Shown here in pieces: positions 9,940-20,626 of a stretch of 63,131 nt of DNA. This DNA comes from Chromera velia (lineage: Eukaryota > Sar > Chromeraceae). The position numbers were made by a program, and so were the translations under genes. The notes below the pieces were generated by a model. It was not told where the DNA came from. It did not search any database and saw nothing but the letters and a program-made list of their open reading frames with translations. The stretch spans positions 102,869-165,999 of the forward strand of contig JAHBMJ010003752.1 of NCBI GenBank assembly GCA_018398765.1, read 5' to 3'. The stretch's first letter is position 1, and every line of letters starts with the position of its first letter.

Positions 9940-11747
9940 ATGGGAAGCAAGTGCTGTGCTGAGAAGCCCGCAGTGGAACCCGATGTCATCGTAAGTCTTC
10001 TTTGGGAGGGGTAGACAAAGACCTCGAGCTGCAACATTCTTCCTCGCATCCTTCCATCTTTCCACACAGATGCTTTCCTGCACGCCGAGGTTTGCTTGCG
10101 CCCATCATCCAGACATGGCTTGCTGTGCTTGTCCACCCCTCTTTACATCTTCCACACGATTCCGTTTGGTCCTTGATTTGTCCCTCCTGGTTTTCACAAG
10201 TGGGACAACCGACTCTGTAAAACTTCTTACCTTCTCTGTCTGACTCTCTGATGCCTTCACACGTACACGTACACGTGCAGATCGAGGCCACCAGAGGAAA
10301 CGAGGAACCCGCACCCCAGCAACCCGCGGTCGGGGAACCCCTTCCTGCTGTCGCTGTGGAGGCCCAGGACGCGGAACGAGAGTTCAATCCGCAGGAGCCT
10401 TCCCCCTCAATCTTCGGATCTATGCTCTCGGGTGTCGGTGCATCCTACTCTCTGGAGCCGTCGGGACAGAAGGAGACCCTCAAGGGCCTTGTGCGTGCTT
10501 TCTGGCAGGATGCTATGACTGGAATGCCCGTGAAAGTGCTCGGAGAGTCAGGAGAGCCCGTCATGTCGACCTTCAAGCTGACACCCGACAAGAAGGTAAG
10601 TAAGTGAGTAAGGGAGGAAGGTGATTGGGAAGTCCGGCTGTAGGGTAGGGGTGATCTCCGTATTTTTTTTGTGTATGTGCAGAGAACTCTGAGTGTCTTT
10701 CATATGCGCCGTCTAAGCGGATGGCTTGGGCTTCTTTTTGATTTTCGCCCGGGTTGTGAGCGTCTTTCGTTCGAGAGTCGCTTGTAGGGATCTAAGGGTT
10801 CTTTTTTTGTGCGGTTTGGTTTTCAGTCACGTACGTGTTGATCATCTGACCGCAGTCTGTCCCTTTTCCTAATCCCTGTCCGTCTATTCTTGAGTTTCTG
10901 TCTTCTTGTCCCTTCCTTCTGTTTCCTTCACCTGGATGCACAAACTGGGAACTCTGCGGACAAATGAAAGCGGATGTGGGGGTCACTGTGTGGGCGTGCT
11001 TTTATATTTCATCCTCTTGCTCGTTCACTTTCGGTGTGCAGGCTTTCTCCGTCTCAAAAGGAGAGGGGGATGAGGTTTCTATCGCGTTCGCTGACGTGCA
11101 AAACATGTACAAGGGCAAGGATGCGATGTCCAAGCTTGTGGAAGGAGAGGGAGCAGAGAACTGTTGCGCTGTGGTTCCAACGGGCGGCGGCGCCCCCGTG
11201 ATCTTCTGCTGGGACAATCCGGACGAGGCCGCCCACTTCATTTCTGTCATGAAGATCAACTGGTCAGTTAGTCAGCGAGTGGGTCGCCTTGCCAGAATGC
11301 TTCTCTGACGCTGCTCGTGGTCGCCTTTGTTTGGCTGTTTCATCTCGGTCGTTGATGGATGAGTGAATCAGTCGAACAGACAGTCAGTCAGTGAGTTAGT
11401 AGGGACATCAAGTGGTTGATTGACATGTGTCCGGAAGACGGCCGTATTGGAGTGGAGTATTTGAGAGTGGGCCTTCTTGAGGTCCCACCCTTTCACTTGT
11501 TTGTGTCGGCGCGTGCACTTGCGTGGACATGCGTCCACATGCATTAGTGTGCATGTGTTCTGGTGGGTATGTGTATCTGTTGATCCCATTTTGCTGCCGG
11601 TCGGCGTGTCGTACCCATCCTTTCTCTGTGTGTCTGTCTTCCATTGCGAGAGTCCCTCGCAACCTTTGTGTGTATGCGCGCCTCGTTGTCTGCCCCTGTT
11701 CTTGACTTGATTGCAGGCGGGTGGTGTGCCCTGGAGGAGTCGCTTAA
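9940..11747 (+). CDS. ISP: ISP-like inner-membrane-complex protein (PH-like fold)
   Basis: Four exons: 9940-9990, 10281-10595, 11042-11262 and 11717-11747 (618 nt, 205 residues); all junctions are GT-AG and in phase. The N-terminus is MGSKCC: Gly2 for myristoylation and Cys5/Cys6 for palmitoylation. After a Pro/Glu-rich linker (about residues 18-60) comes an alpha/beta domain with FWQDAMTGMPVKVL, FKLTPDKK, AFADVQNMYKGKD, then PVIFCWDNPDEAAHFISVMK. This layout (acylated N-terminus plus one PH-like domain starting F-x-(K/Q)-x-(M/V)-x-x-G-(M/I)-x-(A/V)-x-(V/L)) is that of apicomplexan IMC sub-compartment proteins, usually about 150-180 residues. In those organisms they mark regions of the flattened sacs under the plasma membrane. 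Donor 2 is a short GTAA/GTGA repeat. Exon 4 is tiny, so the exact C-terminus is less certain. Confidence 0.65.
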
Positions 11748-14015
11748 AGGAGACGGGAAGGGAGTCAGTGCGGGCGGTGGATTAACCATTTGAATTGCAG
11801 AGACAGGAGGGGTTGAGTTGAGTTGGTTTGCGAGACAGGAAGGCATGGGGGAGAGAGAAATGAAAGCGGAGGGTTGTATGGTTGGGTCTTCTGGACCCCC
11901 CCCTTCCCCTTTCTTCCTTTCTTTCTGCCCGCCCCTGGCTGTCTTCTAATGTGTAGGTTCATAGTCGCATGCATGGGGAAAGGGGAAGGTGGAAAGAGAG
12001 AAATGAATTCAGATGGGACAGTGACAGGGGGGGAGAAGGCAAGGGAAGGGGGGGGTCTCTCACAAAGCATCGGACGGTCATACAGATCAAGACAGAAGGA
12101 CAGGGTAGGTAGTACGGAGAACAAAGGAGAGCTTCGTTAAATGTCTGCAGGCCTCCCTGTCTGCGTGCATGAGTGAGTGCATGCATGAGTATGGGTGAAT
12201 GAATGAATGAATAACGTCTTTGCGTGAGAAGCAGAGGAAGGACAGTCGAACATGAGCCGGCCTCGGGACCCTTCTTCTTTCTCTTTTGTTTCTTTGTCTG
12301 TCAGCATGTGGGCATGTAGTAGCCTCGAACCAAAACATCTGAAACAGAAAACAGCAAAATTTTCTTTCCTCTTCACGATCCGTTCATTCTTTCCTTAATG
12401 CCACATCCTTCAGTGCCTCAGAGATAAAACTCAGAGATAACTCAAGTCTCTGTGCAGTGCAAGTCATCCAAGGACGATTTATCTTTCTTGCTGAAAGAAA
12501 GTGATCGAATCTCACTGGAATCGAAGAAAAGGCAGGGAGCGGCTTTGAAGTTCGGAATAAAGAAACAAACAAACAGATGCAGATGTGCTCAGACTTGCTT
12601 GGCATGGAACTCACGATCGTACGTCGTCATGCATTCATTTCATGTAGTGCCGTCTCTCCCTTTCGTTCCGTTCCACGCCCTGATCCGCAATCAATCACAC
12701 AATCAAGCCTATAGCGACTCTGTGCACTCCTGCAGTTTTTGTTTTGACTTCTCTCTTCCTCATTTCCTTTTTGCCTCTTTTTGACTGCTGGGTGTTCTTT
12801 GCCGGTGTGCGGAAGGCGAAAAACATAAAACAAAGCAACTGCATGTCATTGCATCGACCGAAGATTTATTGTCTTGACGGGGGAATCTCTGAATGTGCGT
12901 TGACTCACTCACTCACTAACCCGATCCCTCAGCAGGGGCAAAGAATCGGTCGAAGGAAGATGTTTTTGATCAGACAGACAGAAATCCTCTAGCTGTGCAA
13001 AGCGTCAGGAGGCAGGAGTGAGCAAAAGACAAACTCAAGTCGCTCATAGAGGAGAGAGGCGGGCGCATCTTCTCTCGGCAGTCCTTCTGCCTTGATAAGT
13101 CCCACAATGAATCCGTTTCTCAAGATGACTCGATCGCTTTCCCTTCCCCTTGAATCCACCCACCCGCAGCCTTCCTGCGTTTTCTCTTTCCATGCACGCT
13201 CGCAAGTTGCCATGAATTGGCCTCCACTCACCCCTTCCGATCTCGATTGAACCATAACATCTCGATCAACCACTCCAATCAACCAGCCATCCGTCTTTTG
13301 CGATCAGGCATTCGAATTCGGTGTGCTGCAGTTTGTGCATAGAATCTTCGATGCGGCACGCACGTCCGTCAATCTTTTGCGCTCAATTGTCAGACTACCC
13401 AACGCGTGCATGCATGTTCTTGCATGCTCAGTGGACGGCTAGCTAGATCGGACAGATCGATCCCTCGGCCAAAGACTGCTGAGGCTCCATGCAAAGTCAA
13501 TATCATCATATAAACAATGCATGACTTCACCGCGCCAGTGCGGCGCCACTGGCACGATATGAAGATGTCTGGTACGTATTAATGAATATATACTTAGGAT
13601 TATACTTATGACAGTCTAATGCATCTAATTATGGCATAATATGCATCTAGCTGAGTTTAAAGCTGAATGTCATGAATGCATGGGGTGTTAGCTAGGGTGT
13701 CAGGTTTGGTTTTTTTGATTTTAAGACTTTAAGTCTGATAAATTTCTGAATTATTCTGAATTATTCTGAATGTAAACGAGAATTAATGAAAAGCTATATT
13801 CTATAGGCTATATTAAACCAACACGTTGCATGATGTGTTAATTTTTAAGTTTCAGTCTTTTTCCAACTACTAACTAGCGGTTTTCTATAGTCTTAATTAT
13901 TATATGATTTCAAATCATTATTTCAATTATTTTTTTGTTATTAATTTGTTAACCTTTGAGAACGTCTTAATTTGCAGTTAGTACCAGTTACTTGAAAAAT
14001 TGGTTTTAAAAGTTA
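11748..14015. other. convergent intergenic region, no gene seen
   Basis: Lies 3' of the + strand ISP-like gene. No conserved frame was found. There are TGCATGC copies at 13407-13416 and 13421-13427 that are not near a recognised start, a GCCAGTG...CACTGGC inverted repeat near 13535-13555, and strongly AT-rich DNA from about 13560 on. Confidence 0.5.
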
Positions 14016-14249
14016 AACCTCCCTGAACCTAAGTGTCACTTGAAGAAATATAATCAAGATGATCTCTCTCTGCGGCATCGTTTTTCAAGAGACCGTCTAC
14101 GCCTGCGGCGTAGACGGTCAAAACACCGCCCAGATATGCGGCTTTGGCTTTCAAAACACTGTAAATGATCCGCGCTTGTGCCACGGACTTTTAAGCTTAT
14201 CGAAAAATGCGGTTTGAATTTTCAAGTGGTAGTTAGGTTCAGGGAGGTC
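14016..14249. mobile_element. hAT-like MITE with 8-bp target duplication
   Basis: Terminal inverted repeats of about 28 bp pair 14017-14044 (ACCTCCCTGAACCTAAG...) with 14221-14248 (reverse complement, about four mismatches). The flanks carry an exact 8-base direct repeat AAAAGTTA (14008-14015 and 14250-14257). An 8-bp duplication plus short TIRs fits the hAT superfamily, though P-type elements also give 8 bp. The 234-bp body has no coding capacity, so it is non-autonomous. Confidence 0.7.
14091..14119. repeat. perfect 13-bp hairpin inside the MITE
   Basis: GACCGTCTACGCC and GGCGTAGACGGTC are exact reverse complements separated by TGC. It lies near the middle of the MITE and is much more GC-rich than its surroundings. 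Confidence 0.85.
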
Positions 14250-14640
14250 AAAAGTTATATAATTCCTAAAAAAGTTATACTTTAGAATCTACATTGAATC
14301 TAAAATGAGACTTCGATCAAACTTTATCTCACTTTAAAGTCTCTAAAAGTTTATAAATCACATCTATGGGGAAGTTGATTTCTCATAATTTCTCGATTTA
14401 AATTTAGCCTTTAAAAAATATACGAAAAAAAACTAGAGAAAAAATGTATTGAAAGTGATGCACGCGTAAATACACTTAAATTGTACGTTGCATCGATCAA
14501 TATCACTAATCGGCGACTGCCCTGACGATACCTGGCGACTGCCCTAGCGACTGCCACAAAGGTTATATGGAAGAATTAATTACTATTATTTACTAGAAGA
14601 ATTAAGGCCTTTCTTACCGTTCGAGTCTTTAGCTAGGTCT
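14250..14640. other. AT-rich 3' flank of the nuclease gene, no gene seen
   Basis: Only AT-rich sequence and a short repeat of GGCGACTGCCCT (about 14512-14547) were seen. It probably holds the 3' UTR of the minus-strand gene ending at 14641. Confidence 0.5.
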
Positions 14641-16326
14641 TTAGTTTACTTCAAATTCAGACAGCAGAGACACATGATCCGAAGGATACCGCTCGTTTGG
14701 AATGCCGCTACCGACTTCACCTCTCTCTGGCATACTCAACGCCCCGACTAGCCGAATTCCCTCGCACTGTCGGGGCACAAAAATGTAATCGAGGGGAGCT
14801 GCAAATTCGTGGGTGACCGTTGTGAACTCGGGCTCTGTGAGTCCATCAGGACTACAGGAGGCCATAGCACTCCACATGCCATATTTGAATGGGGACACGC
14901 AGAAAACTTCTTCCCCTAAAGAATCCAACAGAGAGGGACTCTGCAGGGATGCCGGTGTTGATCTCAGGCCTCCCGGCTGGTCCCCCCGCATTCGAGTGGG
15001 AACAAGGCCTTGGGAGATGAGGGCATACACACAGGAGTCTGGAGTGGAATTGAAATCCCCACAAAGGATCAAACGAGAAAACCCATTCGAGCCCCCCTCT
15101 CCCTCCCTACTGTGCCGAGCCTGATGATCTTCCCCTTCCACTGCAACCTCTCCCTCTCTTCTAGTTTCTCGCTTTTCTTTCCCCCCTTCCTTACCCTCAC
15201 GTCCCCTCACTCCATCGCACTTCTCTTCCACCCCATGTTTGCAGTGAACTTCGAGCGCTAACTTGGATGCATCGTCTTCCCCCCGTCTCCCTCTTCCTGT
15301 CATCTGGCAGCGCACAGCCGGCGGACCCTCAGACCTGTCTGATTCTTCACTCTTCAGCCTGAGGGGGGACCCGGTGCGAGCCCAGCAATCGGCCTGCGAG
15401 CCCCCCCCCCTCTCATCTCTTTTATCCGTGCAGGCAGAAGGCCTTACATGGGGGGATGATACAAGGGATCGGAGCACGAGGGAGACTTGCAGCGTCTGGG
15501 TGTCTGCCATCCTCTGGTCCCAGTATGTGTGCAGTGTCCCTACTGTAAAGGGTCTTGGGCGCGGACAGCACGTCACAGTGTCCGTGCCGGGGTCCGGTCC
15601 CAAGTTGACAGGGTCCTTGAATGAAAGGGAGACGGCTAGGCCGACACTGAACCAGCAGAGACGGTCGGGATATTCGATTTGTTCTCCCTCCCGCTGCCTC
15701 AACTTTACTTCACATAACTCACGTGCCAGTTGGTCAATGTGAATTTCCTGCACGTGCTCTACCTGCAGCGTGTCAGTCCTCCAAAATACTGCACACCCAT
15801 CCTTCTTCTTTGTAGAGTCTTTCTTCACAAACACATAAGAGAACCCCCTCGACTCTAAAGAGGGACCCCACACGTTTCGAAGAAAACTTTCCTCAATCTC
15901 CTGAAAACACCACACGTGCGCACTGAGTGCGTCAATCTCTTTCAACATTAGATCTGTTCTGTACTTTCGGTGAAGGAACTCTGGAGGACAGTAAGGGTAC
16001 CACTCATTCTTGATGTAGTCCTGTGCAAGCACATTCCAACACCCCAGGCGGATAGACACTGAGTCCGTCTCCACTGGCGTCTCTCTGCATTGCACTTCTC
16101 CCCCACATCCGTCGCCTCGACACCCTTCGGGTCCGGGAGCCACTGCACACGCTGCTCCTTGCTCTGCCTCAGCTCTCGCATCTCTGTCCTTCCCTTGTCC
16201 CGTTGGCTTCATCCACCGACGGGTCTTCAGAATGCCAGTCGCTTGATGCGACCAGCCTTCCTTTCTTTCGCCGTCTCCTTCCATTACGGTCCGTATCGGC
16301 CTGCACACCTGGCTTCCGTCAATCAA
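14641..16326 (-). CDS. CCR4/Angel/nocturnin-type exonuclease (EEP fold)
   Basis: Intronless frame of 561 codons. The first 88 residues are a basic/Glu-rich leader. The catalytic domain then shows, in order, LGCWNVLAQ (metal/substrate Asn98), CFQEIE (metal Glu143), TVGTLHTYWD (His266), ILCGDFN (Asp424, Asn426), PLDYIFV (Asp513) and YPSDH (Asp550-His551). This is the complete residue set of endonuclease/exonuclease/phosphatase enzymes. The WNVLAQ...FQE opening is typical of the Mg-dependent CCR4/Angel/nocturnin/PDE12 branch, which removes poly(A) or related 3' ends. A Gly/Glu/Arg-rich insert of about 130 residues separates the two halves of the fold (about 290-420). No leucine-rich repeats are present, so it is not a full CCR4. 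Divergent from the SET-domain gene. The substrate is not decidable from sequence alone. Confidence 0.85.
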   Translation of the reverse strand: MIDGSQVCRPIRTVMEGDGERKEGWSHQATGILKTRRWMKPTGQGKDRDARAEAEQGAACAVAPGPEGCRGDGCGGEVQCRETPVETDSVSIRLGCWNVLAQDYIKNEWYPYCPPEFLHRKYRTDLMLKEIDALSAHVWCFQEIEESFLRNVWGPSLESRGFSYVFVKKDSTKKKDGCAVFWRTDTLQVEHVQEIHIDQLARELCEVKLRQREGEQIEYPDRLCWFSVGLAVSLSFKDPVNLGPDPGTDTVTCCPRPRPFTVGTLHTYWDQRMADTQTLQVSLVLRSLVSSPHVRPSACTDKRDERGGGSQADCWARTGSPLRLKSEESDRSEGPPAVRCQMTGRGRRGEDDASKLALEVHCKHGVEEKCDGVRGREGKEGGKEKRETRREGEVAVEGEDHQARHSREGEGGSNGFSRLILCGDFNSTPDSCVYALISQGLVPTRMRGDQPGGLRSTPASLQSPSLLDSLGEEVFCVSPFKYGMWSAMASCSPDGLTEPEFTTVTHEFAAPLDYIFVPRQCEGIRLVGALSMPERGEVGSGIPNERYPSDHVSLLSEFEVN

Positions 16327-16780
16327 TCGTCATGGGTAATCCAACCGTTTGTCATCCCCAACTTCAGTTCGGTGGGTCTTGCACCAGAAGAGGAGCAGTC
16401 TGGAGTAGCAGGTTGGTCGTCGAGATTTGAAATCAAGGTCAGGTATAGACGGATCAAGACCCGGTGGCACTTTTTGGAATTGATCTATCTGCATGCACGC
16501 GTGCGAACGTCCCCGGCTGGCATCTGCATGAAGCCCCAGCTCCCCGAGAAGCACTCTGCATGATCTCTGCATGTGCTTAGCCACCCTTTTCACACTGAAA
16601 CTTGTTCAATCCAACCTTTGAGGGCTAGAGTGGCAATGAGTGCCAGTGTTGCCTGGATGCTCCTTTCCTATAGTGCATTGAGGCTGTTTCTGTCCTGCGG
16701 GATAAAGAACTTCCAGCGTTGTCTGCGCAACGGATTTGGAGACGGCTACCTGTTTTCTTTTCGGTTTCAGACTTGGCTCA
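16327..16780. promoter_or_regulatory. divergent promoter, nuclease / SET gene
   Basis: A 454-bp gap separates two divergent ATGs. It contains TGCATGCA at 16490-16497, further TGCATG copies near 16558-16575, and a pyrimidine-rich stretch ending TTTCAG at about 16770, which could be the acceptor of a 5' UTR intron just before the SET start. The GGCCCCGGAAAG element found at other divergent promoters was not seen here. Confidence 0.4.
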
Positions 16781-19700
16781 ATGATGAGAGGTGTTATCGC
16801 TTTAGCATTCCTTCTGTCTTGTGTTCCCACTGTCTTAACAGTGGCATTTGTGCTCCAGAACCCGCTGCGTCCGTCTGTTGGAACAGCGAAGAGAAGAAGG
16901 GTGGCGATCAGGCTGCATCAACACCCAACAGCACTCCCGTCTCCTTCCAACTTGGAGAAGACGGAAGCGGAGAGTGAGGACGACGAAGACGAGGAGGAAG
17001 AGGAAGAGCAGCCAGAGCCCGTGAGGGCGTTTGTAGACGATGAACACTCTGAGGGGTTGGTGCGCTGGTTTGTCGAGAATGGGGGGGGATTGCATAGGTC
17101 CGTGAAGGTGAAGAGACGGGTTCCCGTCAGCGGAGAGTTTGTGCCTGACGGGAAGGTTTTGATGGGGTATCGGGGACTGTTCGTTGCAGGTGGGCCTGTA
17201 AAGAAGGGGGAGACTCTTGTGCGTGTGCCTGTACACCTTCAATTTCGGGGTCACTTAGACAACCAGGTTCCAGAATTCGAGGAGGAGAAGATGAAAGCGG
17301 CTTTTGCATTGTTTGGGAAGGACGCGGTGATGAGAGAGTTGAAGGAGAGGGAAGAGTTCCAGAGAAGAACAGGGATGAAACCTCCAATTCTTGAGCAGCC
17401 TTCTTCTCCGTCTCTTGCAGCCCCCTCCCCCCCTCTAGAAAAAGAGAATGAAGACGAGGAGGCTAAAAGAAAGAGGAGAGAAGAAGAAGACGATGCGATG
17501 TACAACTTAATGAAACTCCTCAGAACCCTCCCACCCCCCGCATGGGACACTAGACTTGCAGTACAGTTGTTGTACCACAAGTACAGAGCCCAGCACGATG
17601 CCCATGCATACGAGTTCTGGAGACCCTACCTGTCGTCTCTTCCCACTCCCGTCGACTTCCAATTCTCGATGCCGTTCTTCTTCAAAAAGTCCGACCTTAC
17701 CGAGCTTCAAGACGGCTTGGTCAACAAAGTCACCCACCGTCTCTGGTTCCTTCAATCGTTCTACACCCAGAACTTGAAGAAACTTGTAACGAGCGAGGAA
17801 GGAAGGGAGAAGAATCCGTACAGAAGGTTTGAGGGCCAGAAAGTTGACATGCGGGCACTGGCGTGGGCCTTCTCTGTAGTCAGCAGTAGGGCCCTCCGGC
17901 CCGGGGGCAGGCCTCATGCGGGCGTTCTTGCACCCGTGTTGGACCTTGTGAATCACTCGAACGGAAAGGCGAATGCCGAAATGACGGTAGAGAGGCTGGG
18001 GAGGTACGGGGACTCCCGTCTGGACTCCTTCTACTTGGCCGACACGGGGGCACTGGATTTGAAGGCCGCCAGGGACCTCGAGGAGGGGGAGGAGATTTTG
18101 ATGTCGTACGTTCCTGCAGGGAATGACATTCTGATGCTGGAATATGGGTTTGTGGAAAGGAACAACCCGTCAGTCTGCTCTTCGTTTCTTGTCTTTCTTG
18201 TCTTGTGGGAATGGTCCTTTCCTTTTGTTTTTGTTGAGGTATTATGTTCTCCTCTCTTCTCTCCCACTCTATTTTATTTCTTTCTGCTTTTTTTAATTTC
18301 TTCCGTACTGCTTCGAGATTCATCCGTCCGCTTTCTCTCTTTTCACTGGATGGGTCGCTTTTATGGGCTGTGAGAGAGCGATTTTGAAGAAGACCGACAC
18401 AAAATGGCTTCATAAATACCGTACAGACAGGGAAGGTGGTAGAAGATGCGTTGATTGATGATTGAATGTGATTGAACAGACAGGGGAAGAAATTCATTGA
18501 TCGCCACCAGCTCACTAGTTCATTTAATCTTCTCTTGCAGAAACGACCGCATAAGGACCTCACTCGATTTCCGCCGTCTCTCCAAAGTCCTCGAGGGTCT
18601 CTCTCTTCCAGAGAAAGAGAGCCCGATTGCTTCCCTTGAGAATATGTTGACCCAACCCACAGCCCCAAATGCAGACAGCGAGAGGATCGTAAAGGAGCCC
18701 AACCCCCTAGCAGGAAAGATCGGGTTCCACCAAACACACCCCGTCCGTCGATCCATCCTCGCTCATCTCTCTCTGATCCCTCCCATTGAGGCCACAGAAA
18801 CCGAGGAGGGAGGTGTGGCTTCTCCAGTAGTAGAGAAAGCTCAAGAGCAGCTCCGTCAGGACGCGCGTGAGCAGATCCTTGAGGACGCTGAGAAGAGAGA
18901 TAAAGCCGAGAAGGTCCCGGTAGAGGATCCGCAGAGTCAGGCAGAAAATGAAATCACTGGAGAGAGGCCACTTGAAAAAGTTCGGGTGCCAGGATTGAGA
19001 CAGGAGGGTCTGAAGGGAGTCGAGCAGATGCCCAACCCGAGGGACCAGAGGGCAGAAGCAGCCAAGAAGGCTGCCGCACAAGTGAACAATCACAATCCAT
19101 TCATAGATCTCCACAGCTACAGGTGGTCGGACAAGAGGCTTCTTGTTGCCCTCCGCGTCGGTCGCTTCTCCTCTTGTGTCTCCTCCCTCGTCCGCTCTCT
19201 TGTCGTCTCTTGTCTTTTTCTGTATCCACTCTCCTCTCCTCTTCTGTGCCAATGGTCAATAGTTTCCTGTCTCTCCCCTGCCTTCTCCTACATTTACCCA
19301 CCGGGAGCGAGGAAGGGAGAGAGAGAGAAAGAGAGCGAGAGAGACTCTGAAAGACATCGTTTCTGGAGACAGAGTGTTCCTCTCTAGGCTGTGCCTTGCC
19401 TCCTCTTTGTTACTCCCAATCTTTCTTTCTTCCTTTTCCCGCAGCCGGCCAGTCTGTGCACCTGCATGGCTGTACTCCCTTTGCACGGGTCTGTATTTTT
19501 TTTTTCTTTGCAATACAGCCCTTCTCTCTTTGCCATTCGTTCTCTTCTCTAGGCGCTCTCGAGGGGGGCGCCCCCTCTTTTTGGCTTTCATTTTTCGCTT
19601 GTCGTTTCCCCCAACTGCTCGCAGGCTCTTCTCTGGCCGCTGTTGTTGGTAGGGAGCGTGCGCCCGCTTCGGGCCATGGCCGAGCTAGATCCTCTGGTGG

Positions 19701-20626
19701 TTGCCGGTGTAGGGGAAGGGCGGGGTCTGGATGCTCTTGAGAGGGCAGAGAGGGAGAGCAGGCAGACGGAAAGCGAGAGGAAAATTAAGGCGGAGACGGA
19801 CTCTGCTCAGCAGACCTTCTCCTCTATGTTTGAGGCCCTGAAAGAGTTGGACTCTCTGGTGAACAAAACAACCATCGTGGGGTTCACAGACGCAGAGGTA
19901 GAGGAGCAGGCCGCTCTGGACGCATCCCCCAAGCCGATGTCGATGTCGGAGGTGCATCGCCTGGTTGGTCCTTGGGATGAGCTGCCGGTGGCAGAGGCGA
20001 TGAGGGGTCTGTTGGAGGATTTGCAGGAATCTCTTTGGGTAACGTCTCTGGAGAATGACGAAGAAGCGTTGGCATCGGGGAAGATGAAGACAGGGGCAAC
20101 AGAGTGGAATGAACCGGAGGCAGTGGAGGTGACACCAGCGTTGAGACTGGTGATTGAGTACAGAGCTGAGAGAAAGAGAGTTTTGCGACGGATGATTCAG
20201 AGATGGACGGACATTGCAGAGATTCTCAGACGTTCAGTTGAAGATCCCGAGACCAGCGGCATTCAGTACAGCCGTGCATTGATAGGGCAACTCGGGTTGA
20301 TGAGACAGCAGTGGCTTCGGTCAAAAATTGCGCAGCGGGAGGAAGCAGAGGGAGAGGGTGAAAGCGTAGATGCAAAGGGGGGGATACAGAGGGAGGATAG
20401 CGTTGCAGATCGCAAACTGAAGCGAGAGCTCGACGCTTTGATGAAGAAAAACAGTGGAGCTCAGTCGCCTGAGCAGTTGAGAGAGCGGCTGTCTCAGTTT
20501 GCTGCTCTGGTGGAATCAGCCAAAGAAGAGAAGTTGCGTGAGGCAGAGGAGGAGGAAGAGAAGAGGGAAATGCAAGAGGAAAGTGACGCAGCATCTGACT
20601 CTTATGCAGAAACGTTCCTCGGATAG
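16781..20626 (+). CDS. plastid-type SET-domain protein lysine methyltransferase
   Basis: Three exons: 16781-18168, 18541-19156 and 19625-20626 (3006 nt, 1001 residues). An in-frame ATG at 16736 is possible, but the Met at 16781 opens a clean signal peptide (residues 1-22) followed by Phe23, the secondary-plastid leader pattern. The SET domain is split by an acidic insert: GYRGLFVAGGPVKKGETL near the start, then PVLDLVNHS (Asn391-His392), EEGEEILMSYVPAGND and LEYGFVERNNP, which are the cofactor and Tyr motifs of the Rubisco large-subunit/SETD3-like group. After it come a helical substrate-binding region with RLLVALR, a TSLENDEEAL block and EYRAERKRVLRR, as in Rubisco LSMT C-lobes. The likely role is lysine or histidine methylation of a plastid protein. 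The tail is Glu/Lys coiled coil. The substrate is unknown. Confidence 0.8.

Noticed and set aside
15263-15742. 159-codon + strand open frame
   Set aside because: Antisense to the well-supported nuclease gene with its full catalytic residue set.
16736-16780. ATG at 16736 as start of the SET-domain protein
   Set aside because: The extra 15 residues precede an otherwise standard signal peptide, and the stretch ends in a pyrimidine tract plus TTTCAG that looks like a 5' UTR intron acceptor.
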